A stretch of 64,000 nucleotides of DNA from Tetrahymena thermophila SB210. Lineage: Eukaryota > Ciliophora > Oligohymenophorea > Hymenostomatida > Tetrahymenidae. Location: positions 558,001 through 622,000 of the forward strand of contig NW_002476246.1 of assembly GCF_000189635.1 (NCBI RefSeq), read 5' to 3'. How positions within the stretch are numbered: position 1 is the first letter of the stretch; each line of letters opens with the position of its first letter. Made by a program: the position numbers and the translations under genes. Below the pieces are notes generated by a model, which ran no database searches, had not been told where the DNA came from, and saw only the letters and a program-made list of their open reading frames with translations. This document shows positions 39,883-53,184 of the stretch, one piece after another.

Positions 39883-42307
39883 ATGAAATACTACAAAGAA
39901 GATATTTTAGGGAAATGGTCTGCTAAATTTAAAGATACTTTATTGGAATAAAGTTTTCATAAGGAATGCTCTTCTAAAGTATTTTATTCTCATTATTTAT
40001 TTTATTTTTCATTAATTTTAAAATTACTATTTTAAAATAAAACATAATCACAATGAAATAAACAGAGATTAAATTTAATTTATTTGGTATGTGCTCTGAT
40101 AATAGTTACCAGTTCCGTGTAAATTATTTTTTTATCTGTGAGGAATTTCTTCTAATATTGTTAAATAATTGGTCCCTTAATGCTAATGGCCTTCATTAAA
40201 TTCGTGCCAATGAAATACTCTCAGTATTTAATTATGATAGGATAAATATATTCTACCTTTAGTATTTGTGAAAGACATAGAAATGATCCACACTAGAGTT
40301 TTGAGATTTATTATATAAATGGGATTGTAAGTCTGTCTTTCTTCAAATATTCAAATAACTATATCATTTATTTTATTTCATATTTTTATTAAAAGAAAAA
40401 ACAGTTTTCATTTATTTGAATATTTAACTAAGAAATAAATAAATTAATAGGCTCAAACTATTATTTGGATAGTAGAAGTATACAACTTTACAGCTGAAAC
40501 TATAACTATGGTAGTCAGTTATGGAATAATCATTTACTTCTAACAAATCTCTCATTTCTATAGTGTAAACTACTCAATATATATTTTTATTCTGCTTGCT
40601 TACAAGTATTCTCACAATATCAATGATAGAAAATTATATCTTGCTTTAAAAAACTTTCAAGAGTGGGAAAAAAGTTTTGAAAAAATTATACCTAATTTAT
40701 TCATTTTGTAGTAATTTGACTATAGAACTCACAAAATGTCAGTCTATGGTATTTATTTCCTTTCTTTTTTTATTATATTTATTTTTATTTTAAATCCACA
40801 CTTGCTTCACATAAGTATTTATCAAAAATAAAATAAATTAATTTACTAGATAATTTTAGGTTATTTAAAAAAAAAATAGTTTACTTAATAAATTTAGTTT
40901 ATTTTTACATTTATCATTCATTTTTATTAAGTTTATTTATTTTAAAGTATTGATAAATCAAAAGCTTTTTAGATAATATTAAAAACTTAATAAATAAATA
41001 AAGATTGTAATAAAAGAGCATAATAATTTGGAATCTAGAGTAGTTAAGAAAAATATATTGAATTCTTGAGTTCACTTTAAATAGAAGAATTAGATTTGGG
41101 TAATAAATAATATAATTATGAAAAAAAATAGCTAAAACTTAAAACTCTTAAAGATTTTTTGCTTGAAAAGCATGCTAATATTTATAGCTAATTTGTTCAT
41201 AATAAAATGAATAACTGGAATAAGTTCAAATCAATGAAAAACTCCAATTTTAATATGACTCATAAAAGATAATATTAAAACAAGATGTCCAATCAAATTT
41301 AAGAAAATGAAATAATAGAATCTTTAAAAGTATCATTGATGAATCAAGATAAATAATAAAAAACATTTTTCAAAGTAAATGTTCATAGAGTTTTCATGAA
41401 TGAGCCATTTTTAGTCCTTTGCTTAGAAGACATTAGCTTTTTTTAGAAAATTAAGAAATTAGAAGATTCAATTTTTTTTAAAAAAGACTTGTTTTTAGAA
41501 ATGGTAAACTGCATCATGAATAAACTAAGTTCAATTAAATATACTAACCAAAATCTTATAAATTGTATTCAGAGATAAATTGCTTAAACATAAATAATTT
41601 TATAAGCTTTTATTTAAAAGTTAAGACCTATCAAAATATAAAATTTTTTATTTTAGGAAGTCATTTAAAAATTCTAGCTGTTTTATAAAGATTTTGACTT
41701 TCAAATTCAAGGAAATGTATCTAATTTATAAATAAATTCAGATAAAGGATTTATATTCATCACTTTGATAACTTTCATTTCTGCTTTGGGTGCTGAAAAT
41801 ATCGAATTTCTCAAAATAAATTTAATAAAAGATGAATTTTGTGAAAAAATAGTATTAATTATTTAATCCAGATATGTAAATTTGAATATTGATGATCATT
41901 TTTAAATTCAACTATTTGGCATTTAACAGTCCTAGAAAGTTAATATTATTTGCTGGAAGTATATTTAAAATATCATGAAATTGATTTGCCTTTAAAATAA
42001 ACCCTCCATATAGCTTATTGGTAACTAAAAAGTTTAATTTTAAATTGAATACTTAGTTGATGTAACAATTTTATAATAAAATAATATTTGTTCGCTATTT
42101 GAATAAAGTGATAATAAACTCTCATTTTAATAAACTGGCTCTAACTTTTCTAATCATAAAAATTAACAACAGTTAACTAATTCTTTAAATTAAAGTCCTT
42201 ATTATAAATACATGATTAGCTTAAATGATTGTTCTAAGCATTCTGATTCTTTATCACATATGCACAAATTAGATTGTACAAATACTAATATCTCAATTTT
42301 AAAATGA
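39883..42307 (+). CDS. Receptor-like membrane protein R5 (PAS-like, degenerate histidine-kinase-like tail)
   Basis: Exons 39883-39978, 40066-40326, 40451-40748 and 41004-42307 join in frame to 652 residues. All four exon lengths (96, 261, 298, 1304 nt) equal those of R4. Exon 1: MKYYKEDILGKWSAKFKD. Membrane and family motifs: PMKYSQYLIMIGQIYSTFS, AQTIIWIVEVYNFTAET, IIPNLFILQQFDYRTHKM, PFLVLCLEDISFF. The N-box-like helix reads SDKGFIFITLITFISALG. There is no recognisable phosphoacceptor His or ATP-lid Gly motif. Unlike R4 and R6 it is not followed by a lipase gene; R6 follows directly. Conserved frame across copies argues that the gene is functional. Confidence 0.82.
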
Positions 42308-43161
42308 ATTTTATTATTATTTAATAATTAACCAAACACATTTTATGTTATAGTAATGTTAATTTTCTTATACTCACATTTTATCTTAAGAATGGAGTTA
42401 TTAGAAAATAAAAAAAATACTTCTGGAAATTCATTTGATGTTTTAAATAGTAAAAACTAAAAATATTTATTAAATATTAAAAGATGTTTTAAATTTTGTA
42501 AAGAAAGAGAACAATTATTGCAATTTGTAAAATTAAAAAATAATTTTCTTGATGATGATGTAAAAAATTAAAATTAATTTTCTGATATATTTTGAAATAT
42601 TGTATAACACAGCATGTAATCAAAATCTTATATTTTTGTGTAAAAACTATAAATAGTTGCTCCAAATATTCAAAATAATATTTTTTTTTGCTTACTAGTA
42701 TTCTACTATTGAAATTTTAATAAATTTTGGATTTCAGTATTATAAAAAGAAAATTCAATAAATACAGATGAAAACATACTCTAATAATACTGATTAGTTA
42801 GTGGCTTACTGTTTAAATAAAAGAGTAAATATAAAAATAAATATAAGTAATTAATTTCCTTTTCTATTTTTTTATTATATTGACAATATTAAATTTTGTA
42901 AAATAATTCAATTTTAATAAATGGTTTTTTTATGAATATAATTTTGAAATGCTTAAAATTCTTTGCTAGTTTATATTAAATTCAATAAATTTTTATAAAA
43001 ACATAGTGAAAGTAAGAGAGTTTTTTGTGAGTTATTTTACTTATGAATAAACTAATAATAGTATCAGATTTATAATTAATCAAACAAAAAAAGTAAAAAG
43101 AAATTGATCATTAATTAATTAAGAGAAAATTAATTTTGTAAGAAATTGAAAAGAACTAGCA
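42308..43161. other. Spacer between R5 and R6
   Basis: A+T-rich. Contains the small open frame at 42392-42595, listed separately, and the R6 upstream element at 43081-43111. Confidence 0.5.
42392..42595 (+). other. Short open frame in the conserved 3' flank of R5
   Basis: 67 codons from ATG to TGA (MELLENKKNTSGNSFDVLNS to NQFSDIF). Homologous DNA follows R4 (ATG at 35936) and R6 (about 45632). The R6 copy is frameshifted to an early TGA and the R4 copy diverges into a different, longer frame. Most likely this is 3' untranslated sequence carried along with the duplication rather than a gene. Confidence 0.2.
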
Positions 43162-45534
43162 ATGAAATACTATAAAGAAGATATTTTAGGGAGATGGTCT
43201 GCTAAATTTAAAGACACTTTTTTGGAATAAAGTTTTCATAATGAATGCTCTTCTAAAGTATTTTATTGTCATTTTAATTTGAATTGATTTTATTTTACAT
43301 TAATTTTAAAATTACTATTTTAAAAAATTAAAACATAACCATAATGAAATAAATAGAGATTAAAGATAATTTATTTGGTATGTGTTCAGATAATGGTTTC
43401 CAGCTCCTTGTAAATTATTTTTTTCTCTGAGAGAAATGTAATCTTATATTGTTAAATCTTTGGTCCCTTAGTGCTTATGGCCCTCGTTAAATTCGTACCA
43501 ATGAAATACTCACAGTATTTAATTATCATAGGATAATTATATTCTACCTTTAGCATTTGTTCAAGAAATACAAAAGAGCCACATAAGAGTTTTGAGATTT
43601 ATTATATCAATGGAATTGTAAATTTTCCTTCAAATATTCAAATAACTATATCATTGATTTTATTTTATATATTTCTTAAAGATATGATATACATATTTCA
43701 TTTATTTGAGTATTTAACTAAGAAATTATTTAATAAATAATAGACTCAAACTATTATTTGGATAGTAGGAGTATACAACTTTACAGCTGAAACTATAGCT
43801 ATGATAATCAATTTAGGAATTATAACTTACTTCTAACAAATATCTTATTTCTATAATGTAAACTACTCATTCTATATTTTTATTGTGCTTGCTTACAAGT
43901 ATTCTCACAATATTAATGATAGAAAACTGTTTCTTGCTTTAAAAAACTTTCAAATGTGGGAAAAAAGTTTTGAAAAAATTATACCCAATTTATTCATTTT
44001 GTAGTAATTTGACTATAGAACTCACAAGATGTCAGTCTATGGTATTTATTCTTTCTTTTTTTTACTTTTTTAGTGAATTTATTTTTATTTTACATTCAAA
44101 CACTTGCTTCACATAAATTAATTTACTAGTTAATTTTTCGGTTATTTTTACATTTATTATTTAAATTAAGTTTATTAATTTTAAAGTATTGATAAATCAT
44201 AAGCTTTTTAGATAATATCAAAAATTTAATAAATAAATATAGATTGTAATAAAAGAGCTCAAAAATTTGGAATCTAGAGTAGTTAAGAAAAATATATTGA
44301 ATTCTTGAGTTCACTTTAAATAGAAGAATTAGATTTGGGTAATAAATAATATACTTATGAAAAAAAATAGCTAAAATTTAAAACTCTCAAAGACTTTTTG
44401 CTTGAAAAGCATGCTAATATTTATAGCTAATTTTTTCATAATAAAATGAATAAGTAGAAAAAATTCAAATCAATGAACAGCTCCAATTTGAATATGAGCC
44501 ATCAAGAATAATATTAAAGCTAGATGTCCAATCAAATTTAAGAAAAAGAAATAATAGAATCTTTAAAAGTATCATTGATGAATCAAGATAAGTAATAAAA
44601 AACATTTTTCAAAGTAAATGTTCATAGAGTTTTCATGAATGAGCCATTTTTAGTTCTTTGCTTAGAGGACATTAGCTTTTTTTAGAAAATGAAGAAATTA
44701 GAAGATAAAATTTTTAAAAGAAAAGACTTATTTTTAGAAATGGTAAACTTTATCATGAATAAACTAAGTTAAGTTCAATGTAAAAACATAAATCTCATAG
44801 ATTGCATTCAGAGATAAATTGCTTAAACATAAATAATTTTATAAGCGTTTATTTAAAAGTTAAGGCCAATAAAAATATAAAACTTTTTATTTTAGGAAGT
44901 CTTTTAAAAAATCAAACTAATTTATAAAGATTTTGACTTTCAAATTCAAGGAAATATATCTAATTTATAAATAAATTCAGATAAAGAATTTATCTTCATC
45001 ACTCTGATATCTTTCATATCTGCTTTGGGTGCTGAAAATATCGAATTTTTCAAAATCAATTTAATAAAAGATGAATTTTGCTAAAAAATAATATTAACTA
45101 TTAAATCTAGATATATAAATTTGAATATTGATGATCATTTTTAAATTTTACTATTTGGCATTTAACAACCCTCAAAAGTTAATATTATGTGCTGGGAGTA
45201 TATTTAAAATATCATGAAATTGATTTGCCTTTAAAATAAACCTTCCATAAAGATTATTGACAATTAAGAAGTTGAATTTTAAATTGAATACTTTGCTGAT
45301 GTAACAATTTTAAAATAAAATAATAAATGCTCACTATTCGAATAAAGTGAAAATAAATTCTCACTATAAAAAAATGTTTCTAATACTTCTAATCATAGAA
45401 ATTAACTACAGTTAACTAATTCTATAAACTCAAGCCCTTAATATAAATATATGATTAGCTTAAATGAATATTCTAAGCATTATGATACTTTATCACCTAT
45501 ACGCAAATTAGAAAATACAAATAGTCATTTTTGA
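43162..45534 (+). CDS. Receptor-like membrane protein R6 (PAS-like, degenerate histidine-kinase-like tail)
   Basis: Exons 43162-43257, 43357-43617, 43744-44041 and 44243-45534 join in frame to 648 residues. Exons 1-3 have exactly the lengths seen in R4 and R5; exon 4 is 12 nt shorter because TGA comes four codons earlier. Signatures: MKYYKEDILGRWSAKFKD, PMKYSQYLIIIG, TQTIIWIVGVYNFTAET, IIPNLFILQQFDYRTHKM, PFLVLCLEDISFF. N-box-like helix SDKEFIFITLISFISALG. Convergent with lipase B, 591 nt between stop codons. Same inferred role as its paralogues. Confidence 0.82.
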
Positions 45535-46125
45535 ATTTTAAAATTAATTTTATTATGATATAATAATTTACCTTATATTTTATATGTTACAGTAATATTT
45601 ACATTCTTATGCTCACATTTTACCTTAAGGATGGAGTTATTAGATAATAAAAAAAAACACTTCTGAAATTCGTTTGATGTTTTAAATTTTTAAAAAATTA
45701 TTAAATATTAAAACATGTTTTAAATTTGATAAAAAAGAAGACAATTATTTCAATTTTTAACATTAAAAATAATTATTTTAAAGACTATGTAAAAAATTAA
45801 AATTAATTTTCTGATATATTTTGAAATATTGTATAAAATAGGGTGTTATCAAAATCTTAAATTTTTGTGTAAAAATAAATTATAAATATTGCTAGGGAGA
45901 TCTTAAAGGAGTGAATTTAAAGCAACTAGCATTACCCCCATCAAAATTTTTTTAAAAATAAAGCATGAAAATATAGTTTTCATTTAGTGGGAGAGTGTGG
46001 TTTTAATTTATGAGGAATTATTTACTAAATAAAGAACATTTTATGAAACATACTTTTTATAAATTTATTTATTACTTAATCCATTTAAAGGTTAGATAAT
46101 CTTATTTCTTAATTTTATAAATCAA
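45535..46125. other. Convergent spacer between R6 and lipase B
   Basis: 3' flanks of converging genes. The first half is homologous to 35855-36060. No coding frame. Confidence 0.5.
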
Positions 46126-47305
46126 TCAGCGACATGAAAGTAATTCTAATCCCCAACCAAATCCAAAGTAAGATTAATGGTCAATAACATTTGTAGCGAA
46201 ATATACACCAAAGGAGCAGCTTTAATCTTCAGGCTTCAAGCATTTAGTATATTGATGCTTAGTGCTAGCATCACTATAAAATACTTCATTTCCAATATGC
46301 TTAAAAGAAAAAGGAAAAGAATAAGCTGGAAGTTAAACTACAGGGTCTTTATTTAAAGTTATTCTTGCACTAATTTTTGAGAAATTATTGTTTTAGGCAA
46401 ACCAAAGACTAAATTATTAATTACCTTTACATAAAATTATCATTTTATTAATTTTAATTTCATTCACTATTTTTAAATTTGAAATTAAAAATTATATTAG
46501 ATGCCTTACTTAAATGAAAGTATTTTTTTATTGTGAATTATTTTATTTATTATTGTTGAGGTTTTTAATAAAAGAAATTACAACATCCAAAATAAAAAAC
46601 GATGTAAATCAAATTGTTTTTTAATTTATATTCAAAAATAGATTTTTCTTATAATAAGCTTAATGAGAGGGATGATATTTTCTGAGCAAAATTTTAATTA
46701 AAATTCATAAAAAAAGAAAATCTTATTTATTCTTTACCTATGCGAGGACTACCTTATGTGATAAAGGCATCTACAGGCATATTATTGTTCAGTTTATAAA
46801 TTTCAGGAACCAACAAAGTAGCAAGAGCGCCTCCCAAGCTATGACCTGTTATATATATTTTACTATATTGGTACTATTTTCTCATTTTTATAAATTAAAT
46901 CTTTAGAGAATCAAAAATAGATTAAAAGGCTTCATAAAAACCTTGGTGAACTTAGCACTTTTTACAATTTTAGTAGTCTACTTTTGAAATTGAAAGATCT
47001 GTTAACCAATTTTAGATGCTCCAAGGTAAAGTTCCTCTAGTAGCAATAACAATCGCGTCCTCCTTTTTGCTGTAGCCAATCATGTAAAAGATCTCTTTTT
47101 CATTTTCAAATGTTTTTATATCTTTTAATGGCTCTACTCTCTCACAAGTTTTACCACAAGACCAGTTTTTTAGATTAGAATGAGAGCAATACGAAGCTAA
47201 AGAATAAGCACTTAATCTCTCTGCTACTTCTATATCATACTAGAAAGATGAAACACTTAGGGATATAGTGGATAAAAGCAAGAAAATTATTTGATTGGTC
47301 TTCAT
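46126..47305 (-). CDS. Secreted class 3 lipase B
   Basis: Two exons, 47305-46738 and 46424-46126, with the same lengths (568 and 299 nt) and the same split-Gly junction (PRIG|NQQF) as lipase A; 288 residues ending at TGA. The signal peptide (MKTNQIIFLLLSTISLSVSS), ATRGT, GHSLGGA with Ser156, the DPVVQLP acid region and IADHQSYFG base region are all kept. Differences from A are conservative, for example PWSI/K becoming PWSI/Q after TRGT and the C-terminus LLSCR instead of LLFCR. Both copies therefore look catalytically competent. Convergent with R6. Confidence 0.92.
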
Positions 47306-50136
47306 TTTTTTATTGCTTTTATAGAGGATCTAAAATTGTGTATGTAATCTAAATTTTCAACTTAAAATTTAATTTATAGTGAAGTATAATAACTTTAACT
47401 TAAAGCTATTTCCAACTTTACTTAATTGCAACATTTAAATAATTTCGTCATCTCTAAATTTTATGGTAAAATAAATGGAATAATTTTTAAATATTTAATA
47501 ATATCCTTAATCTTCAAAGATATTATTGCATAATTTTTATTTATAAGAAAAAAAGCATTAAATAAAATATTTTATTTTGACAAAACTTCAATAATTATAA
47601 TAAAGCTGCCAAAAGTATGTTTTTGAAGTTTTTTATTTAAAGGTAGCAACAACCTAATTCAATAATAAAGTATACTCTGATTTTGTTAATTATTTTATCC
47701 TTCTAGCTGAGTAATATTTTCTAAATACTTATTAGTGCGTATGAATTTATACTGGAAAATAGTAAATATTATTATTAGATGATGTAATTTATTAATAAGT
47801 AATATTTAATAAAATTACTCATTTGAAAGGAAGGCAAATTAAAAAGTAAGATAATTAACACATCTTTTAAAGTTTTTGGCTAAGATTTTATTAATTAGCT
47901 ATTTTAAATATAATTATAATAATAAAACATGAAATGTCTAAGTGTTCGATTTTATTTAAATTTTTAATAAGTAAGCAATTAATTAATATTTCTTTTAAAG
48001 CTACTATAAAATTAACCTGATAAGACTGGATAAATCGCAAATGAATTTAAGAAAAAATTAATTTTTTAAAGTAATACAAAATTATTTTAGCTGAGTAATA
48101 AAAACCAGATTTATTGGAATAATTATTATCTAAAGTAGAAAAATTGAAATTTAAGGTGAAATTAATTATATTTTAATATATAAACTAATTGTTTAACCAC
48201 CAAATTTATTTTATAAATTTATTCAAATAACAAATCTTAAATTAAATATAATTAATTTCAATAAATGGAAATATTAAATAGTATTTTATTTAATAAAAGT
48301 GAATATTAATTTTGAAATTTAGAAGCTATTTATATAATAAAATGCTGTCTGTCTGTAAATAACCTAAAAATTACCAAAATAATTTTATTCAAAAGTTTAA
48401 AAACAATCTGTCTCAATCCTAATTTATTCTTATTTATTAGTTTTTAATACTTTATTTATATAATAAAAAAATATATAAAATAAATATTTAAAAATATTAA
48501 AATCTGCTTTAAAAATAAAATAATAAATTTAATAGAAGAATGAAAATTAAATTACTTCTGAAAAAAATTTTTGGATTGGGTGTTAACCGTTAATAAATAT
48601 TTTCAGTATTTAGTTTCAGATTGGTTAGCACACATACCTTCCTTACATTTAATTTTTTTGAGCAAAATTTGGAGTAAAACTTAAATGAAAAAAATGCCTT
48701 TGCCTTAAAATTAATAAATAAAATAAAATTTTAATTTTAAATAGACAAAAAAGTTTAAGTTAAAATTTTAAAAAGTAATTTTCTATTATACTTATTTGAT
48801 AGTTAGATAAATAACTTGAATAAAAAGCAAGAATTTGTATATGTTTGCCTTTTACATACTTTTAAAAAAATTTAAAATGTTTAATCATATTTTAACATAA
48901 ATTTTATTAATTGAAACAACCCAACCCAACTCAATCAATTTAATTTCAAATTATCAAAGAATTTATAATAATTTATTGTTGAATTATCAACTTAAAAAAA
49001 AAATAAAATGGTGCTGTTTATTAATATTTTATTAGACTCCTTTTTTTTCATAAAATCAGGTATTATTGTAAATAATTTATTAAATTTTTTAAAAGACAAA
49101 ATAGAAAATAAATAAGAATGGAAGCAGCAAGAATCTTTAAATAAAATATTATTTTAACTTCTTGTTAAGTCTGTTAATTTTTTAGTAAAGCCTAAAAAAA
49201 TTATTTGAATCTGAGAATTCGATCTAAATAAATGTTGATATATTAATAATTAGTTACCTTATTTTTAGAGTTGTTATCACAATACAAATTGAATAAACTT
49301 TTTGATTAGTTTTCTAAAAATGAAATAAATGACATGATAATCAATGATTACTAAATATCTTGAAATTGATAGAGTATTACATTAATTTATAGAAGCGGAG
49401 ATCTAGAAATAAAAAAAGTAAGATTTATTATTGTAAGATTATCTTAATTAATTCTGAGCTTATCTATGCACAGATAAACAATCCAAAAGCTTACTGGATT
49501 TTAAATAAAAGATTTAGATGTTAATTCTCTCAAAAATATTAGTGGATATTAATTAAATAAAATTTAAAAAAAACAAACAATAGGTAATAAGTGATTGAAA
49601 ATTTGATTCATGTAAATATTTAGTTTCGAAGCGAAGTTATTAAAAAATTTTTTTAATATGATAATAAGCAAAAAAATAATCAATTTTTCAACTGAAATAG
49701 TTCCGAAGCGAAAAAAACTTTAGTTAATTTATTTAAAATTTTTTCAAAGTGTAACTTAGGATTTTTTTACCATTTAAGCGCAAGTTATATGAAGAAGTAT
49801 TTTAAATATTGATGATTAAAATTATATTAAAAATAAATTAGTGATTAAAATTGTTATTCTTATAATTATGTTGAAATAGTAATCAATCTCATTTTTATTG
49901 ATAATTGAATAATATTTTTGATGTGTGTATTTTTATTTATATTATAACTGGGAAGTTAATTATAAAATATATAAGTTACTCTAAACAATTTAATTTACCA
50001 AATTGAATTCAAGATTAAGAAATACTTTACTAATTAATTTTAAAAGCAGATTTTTAACTAAAGTTAATAGTTAGTTGTAATTATTAAAAATAAAATATTT
50101 AAGATAATAGTTAAATAGTAAATTACAAAATAAAAC
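47306..50136. other. Intergenic: lipase B upstream DNA and unique A+T-rich DNA
   Basis: 47306-48425 is duplicated from lipase A upstream DNA. Beyond it I see no secure gene. A coding-like stretch around 49430-49690 (plus strand, including INSELIYAQINNPKAYW) has no clear start or splice context. The nine-base motif CGAAGCGAA occurs twice, at 49627 and 49704. Confidence 0.5.
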
Positions 50137-53100
50137 ATGAACTAATAAAATAGCTTTCACGAAATTGAATTTTTGAAGGCAAATCAAAATTTCAATAATT
50201 TATAAACTGCTGAAAATGAAGAAAGAAACTTCATTAAATATTCTCCAAAAAACAAAGAGTTATAAATTATTTCATTTATTTACTTATCAGCTAATCGAAT
50301 AAAAAAGGTTTGAAACATTTAAAAATATTTTTTTTTATTAGATAAAGAAGAGAGAATAGTCTAAATGCTATTAAAGATTTACAGAACTTTTCTTCAAAAT
50401 TTAAAATTGACAATATCAAAAAACAACAATAGTAGTTAGTAATTTAAATGATTAATTAATTAATTATATGCCTCAGTTTATTTCAAAAAAAAAATAGAAG
50501 TTTCAGAGTCTAAATAATTTGAGCTAGTTTACAAAAAAACAAGAATAAAATATCCATTTTAGCTCAAAAAAAGGACAATCCTATAGAAGTGAAGATAATC
50601 TGCTAAGATCAAATAAATGCTTTGATTAAAATAAATCTTAAGTTTCCTATCATACATTCTCCTTTTTTTACAGGTTTATGATGTTACTTTTTGTTACTTT
50701 GTTTCTCGTTAGTGGTATCTTCAATTTATATACAAATCTGCAGGGAACTTAATGTGTAGATATATCTAAATTTAAGGCTGCTCTATAATTATAAGGGTTT
50801 CTTGAAAGTTAAATAACATCAAAAATTTCAGGAATGTGCTTAAAAACTTGGATAACTTAATAATCTATTGGAAATATTTAACATGATGAATCGGCTCTAA
50901 AAAAGTAGGAAACTGCAAATTTAGTATCATCCTGTGTAGCAATTATTTTTTTGATAATCTATATCCTGAAAGCTATCATAAATTAAGAGGATGAAAACGA
51001 ATAAGATTAATTAAAAAATTTTATCCTTTTCATTTCAAATATTGAGAAAATCAGACCACAGGAACAAAGTAAATCCAAGGATTTTTAGAGTTATAAAGAA
51101 CATATGATGGTAGTTTTTTTTAATTTTGTTAATTTATTTTTAAAGCTTAGATTGATAGATTTTTAAGTTTTTCTTAAAAGTAAAGACAATTAATTTTATT
51201 ATTTAAAATAATTAGAATTTTTTTTCCAATTTAAAATTGAAAATTGATGATAAATAAGACTTTTTTCTCAAAGATAGAATTTACGATATATCTTTTTGCT
51301 TTAACTTTAAATAACTTCAAGAAATGAAATAAGAATTAATCAAATGGAGAAGCTTTTAATCTGTTGATGAAAATGCATTCGAAGTATTAGTTGAATCTCA
51401 AAATAAAATTTTTAATTAGGAACAAATAAGAAAAATAGTTGAATAATATAGAGCGCAGGTTTAATCTATTGAGCAATAATTTTATAATTGCTACACTGGA
51501 ATAAAAGAAGATAAATATTTTATGAATCAGCACTTTTTAGGAAGTGCTTTCCTAATATTTAAGTATTAAAAAGGTATGCTCTATATATTTATAATAAGAT
51601 TTTATTTTATAGCTAAAGTTTTTTTTAAAAGATGCTTAGATTTTTGAGTAACTTACTAGGAGTTAAGGAATATTGTACTAAAATAAATAACTGAGAATTG
51701 AAGTATTTAATTTAAATTATTAAATTATTTTTTTTGATTCACATAATTAAATTTATTGTTTGTTTATATTAAAGAAAGCAGAAATAACAGATCATATTAA
51801 ATGGGAAAACCTTTCTGCAAAAAGATATATTTACTTTTTTCCAGTAAAAAAACTATTTGGATTATCGTCAATTACATATTGTTTGCTAGGTTATTTTTCT
51901 TACCTAACTTTCTAGAAAATGTCTTTATAAAATACAAAAGAACTATATTCTTAGGTTGAGTTGTAACTTATGTCTATAGCAGTCTCGATAGGATTTAGCA
52001 TAATAAATAGCGTACATTAATATTTCACCAACGATTTTATTAGGTAAAATATTTATTTTAATTTTATTTATTAAATTTATTTATGAAATATTTTCAAATT
52101 TAAATAAATAGCAAGGTTAAATTTCATTTTGATAGTGAAGAAATTTATTTCTCATTTAAATTCTCTGTGCTTTCATATTTTCTCTTCTCTATTTTGATTC
52201 CGCCTCTGCTGATTCAATCAATAGAAAATTACTCGCTTTTTACAGTTTACTTCAGTCAAAGTAAATTTTTACATGAATTAAATTGTTTATATTAATATGA
52301 AATAATAATTCTTAAAATTTGTTTAATCGTACAGATGGGTTAATGCAAGCTTACTATTATATTGTGATTGGCAAAACTATTAATAATTTTGTTTTTTATT
52401 CCATCCTTTTTATATAGATTAGATTCAAATAAAATTAATCTAAAACTGTTTAGTTTATCTTAAAGCTTGCAAGTTATATTTAAAAACCAGTATTTGATGC
52501 TCGAACTAGATACTAAAATGCTCTTTCAGTATCAATAATTGTTTTCGGATTAGCTCCAGTCTTTCCTGCTTGCTTTTTATTTGGGGCTTTTTACTTTGCT
52601 TTTGAATTTGTTGTAGTAAAAGTAAATAAATTGCAGTTGAATTATATTATTTAAAATATTAACTAAAAAATTGTTATTTTATTATTTAATTAATCGTTTA
52701 ATTATTTATAAAATCTATTTTATAAATGAATGAATAGTTGATGATCTAATATAAATATATTGAATTGAACAAAAATTAATTCAGAGATCCTTGCTTTTTT
52801 ATAGTCTTTATTGGGAAAGGGATTTTAGTTTATACTAATTGTATTTACCTCTATTTTAAAATGCTAAACAATATAGATGCTTTGTTTGAATAGTTGTTAG
52901 CAATTTTAGTAATTGCTAACGTTATAATACTACCTTTTATGTTCTTTTAGTTCGTTAATTATGTTAAAAGTGTAGCACAGAAAAAATTTAAATTACGAGA
53001 TATAGAAAGCACCTAATATACCTAACTTTCTTATGAAAGTGTACTTTAAAATAATCTATTTGATGTAAAATATTTCATTTAAAAGCATTAATTTACTCTT

Positions 53101-53184
53101 TTTAAAATTAACTAGAATTACAGGTATTAAAACCCTCCATTAAAAAGCCAATTCTATATTTAAACATAGATAAATAAAAAGTGA
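50137..53184 (+). CDS. TMEM63/OSCA (CSC1-like) multipass channel protein
   Basis: Downstream exons join cleanly in phase: 50477-51109, 51216-51573, 51779-52043, 52112-52260, 52335-52621 and 52738-53184 (TGA). Exon 1 starts at 50137 (MNQQNSFHEIEFLKANQNF); the junctions between 50280 and 50477 are uncertain. The N-terminal third has hydrophobic segments (MMLLFVTLFLVSGIFNLY; SSCVAIIFLIIYILKAII). A cytosolic loop of about 120 residues follows, ending GSAFLIFKYQK, then HIKWENLSAKR, which resembles the conserved loop-to-pore entry of the DUF221 family. Several membrane spans follow, with the family-like FDARTRYQNALSVSIIVF and FGAFYFAFEFVVVK. The family comprises mechanosensitive or osmosensitive cation channels. 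Assignment rests on motif order; ion selectivity is not inferable. Confidence 0.72.

Larger units (their letters stand above)
43000..48425. repeat. Segmental duplication, copy B (R6 + lipase B + flank)
   Basis: Second copy of the receptor plus convergent lipase block (compare 33200-38766). Order, orientation, intron positions and about 1.1 kb of sequence upstream of the lipase are all conserved. The two copies differ by scattered substitutions and small indels. Ends are approximate. Confidence 0.8.
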
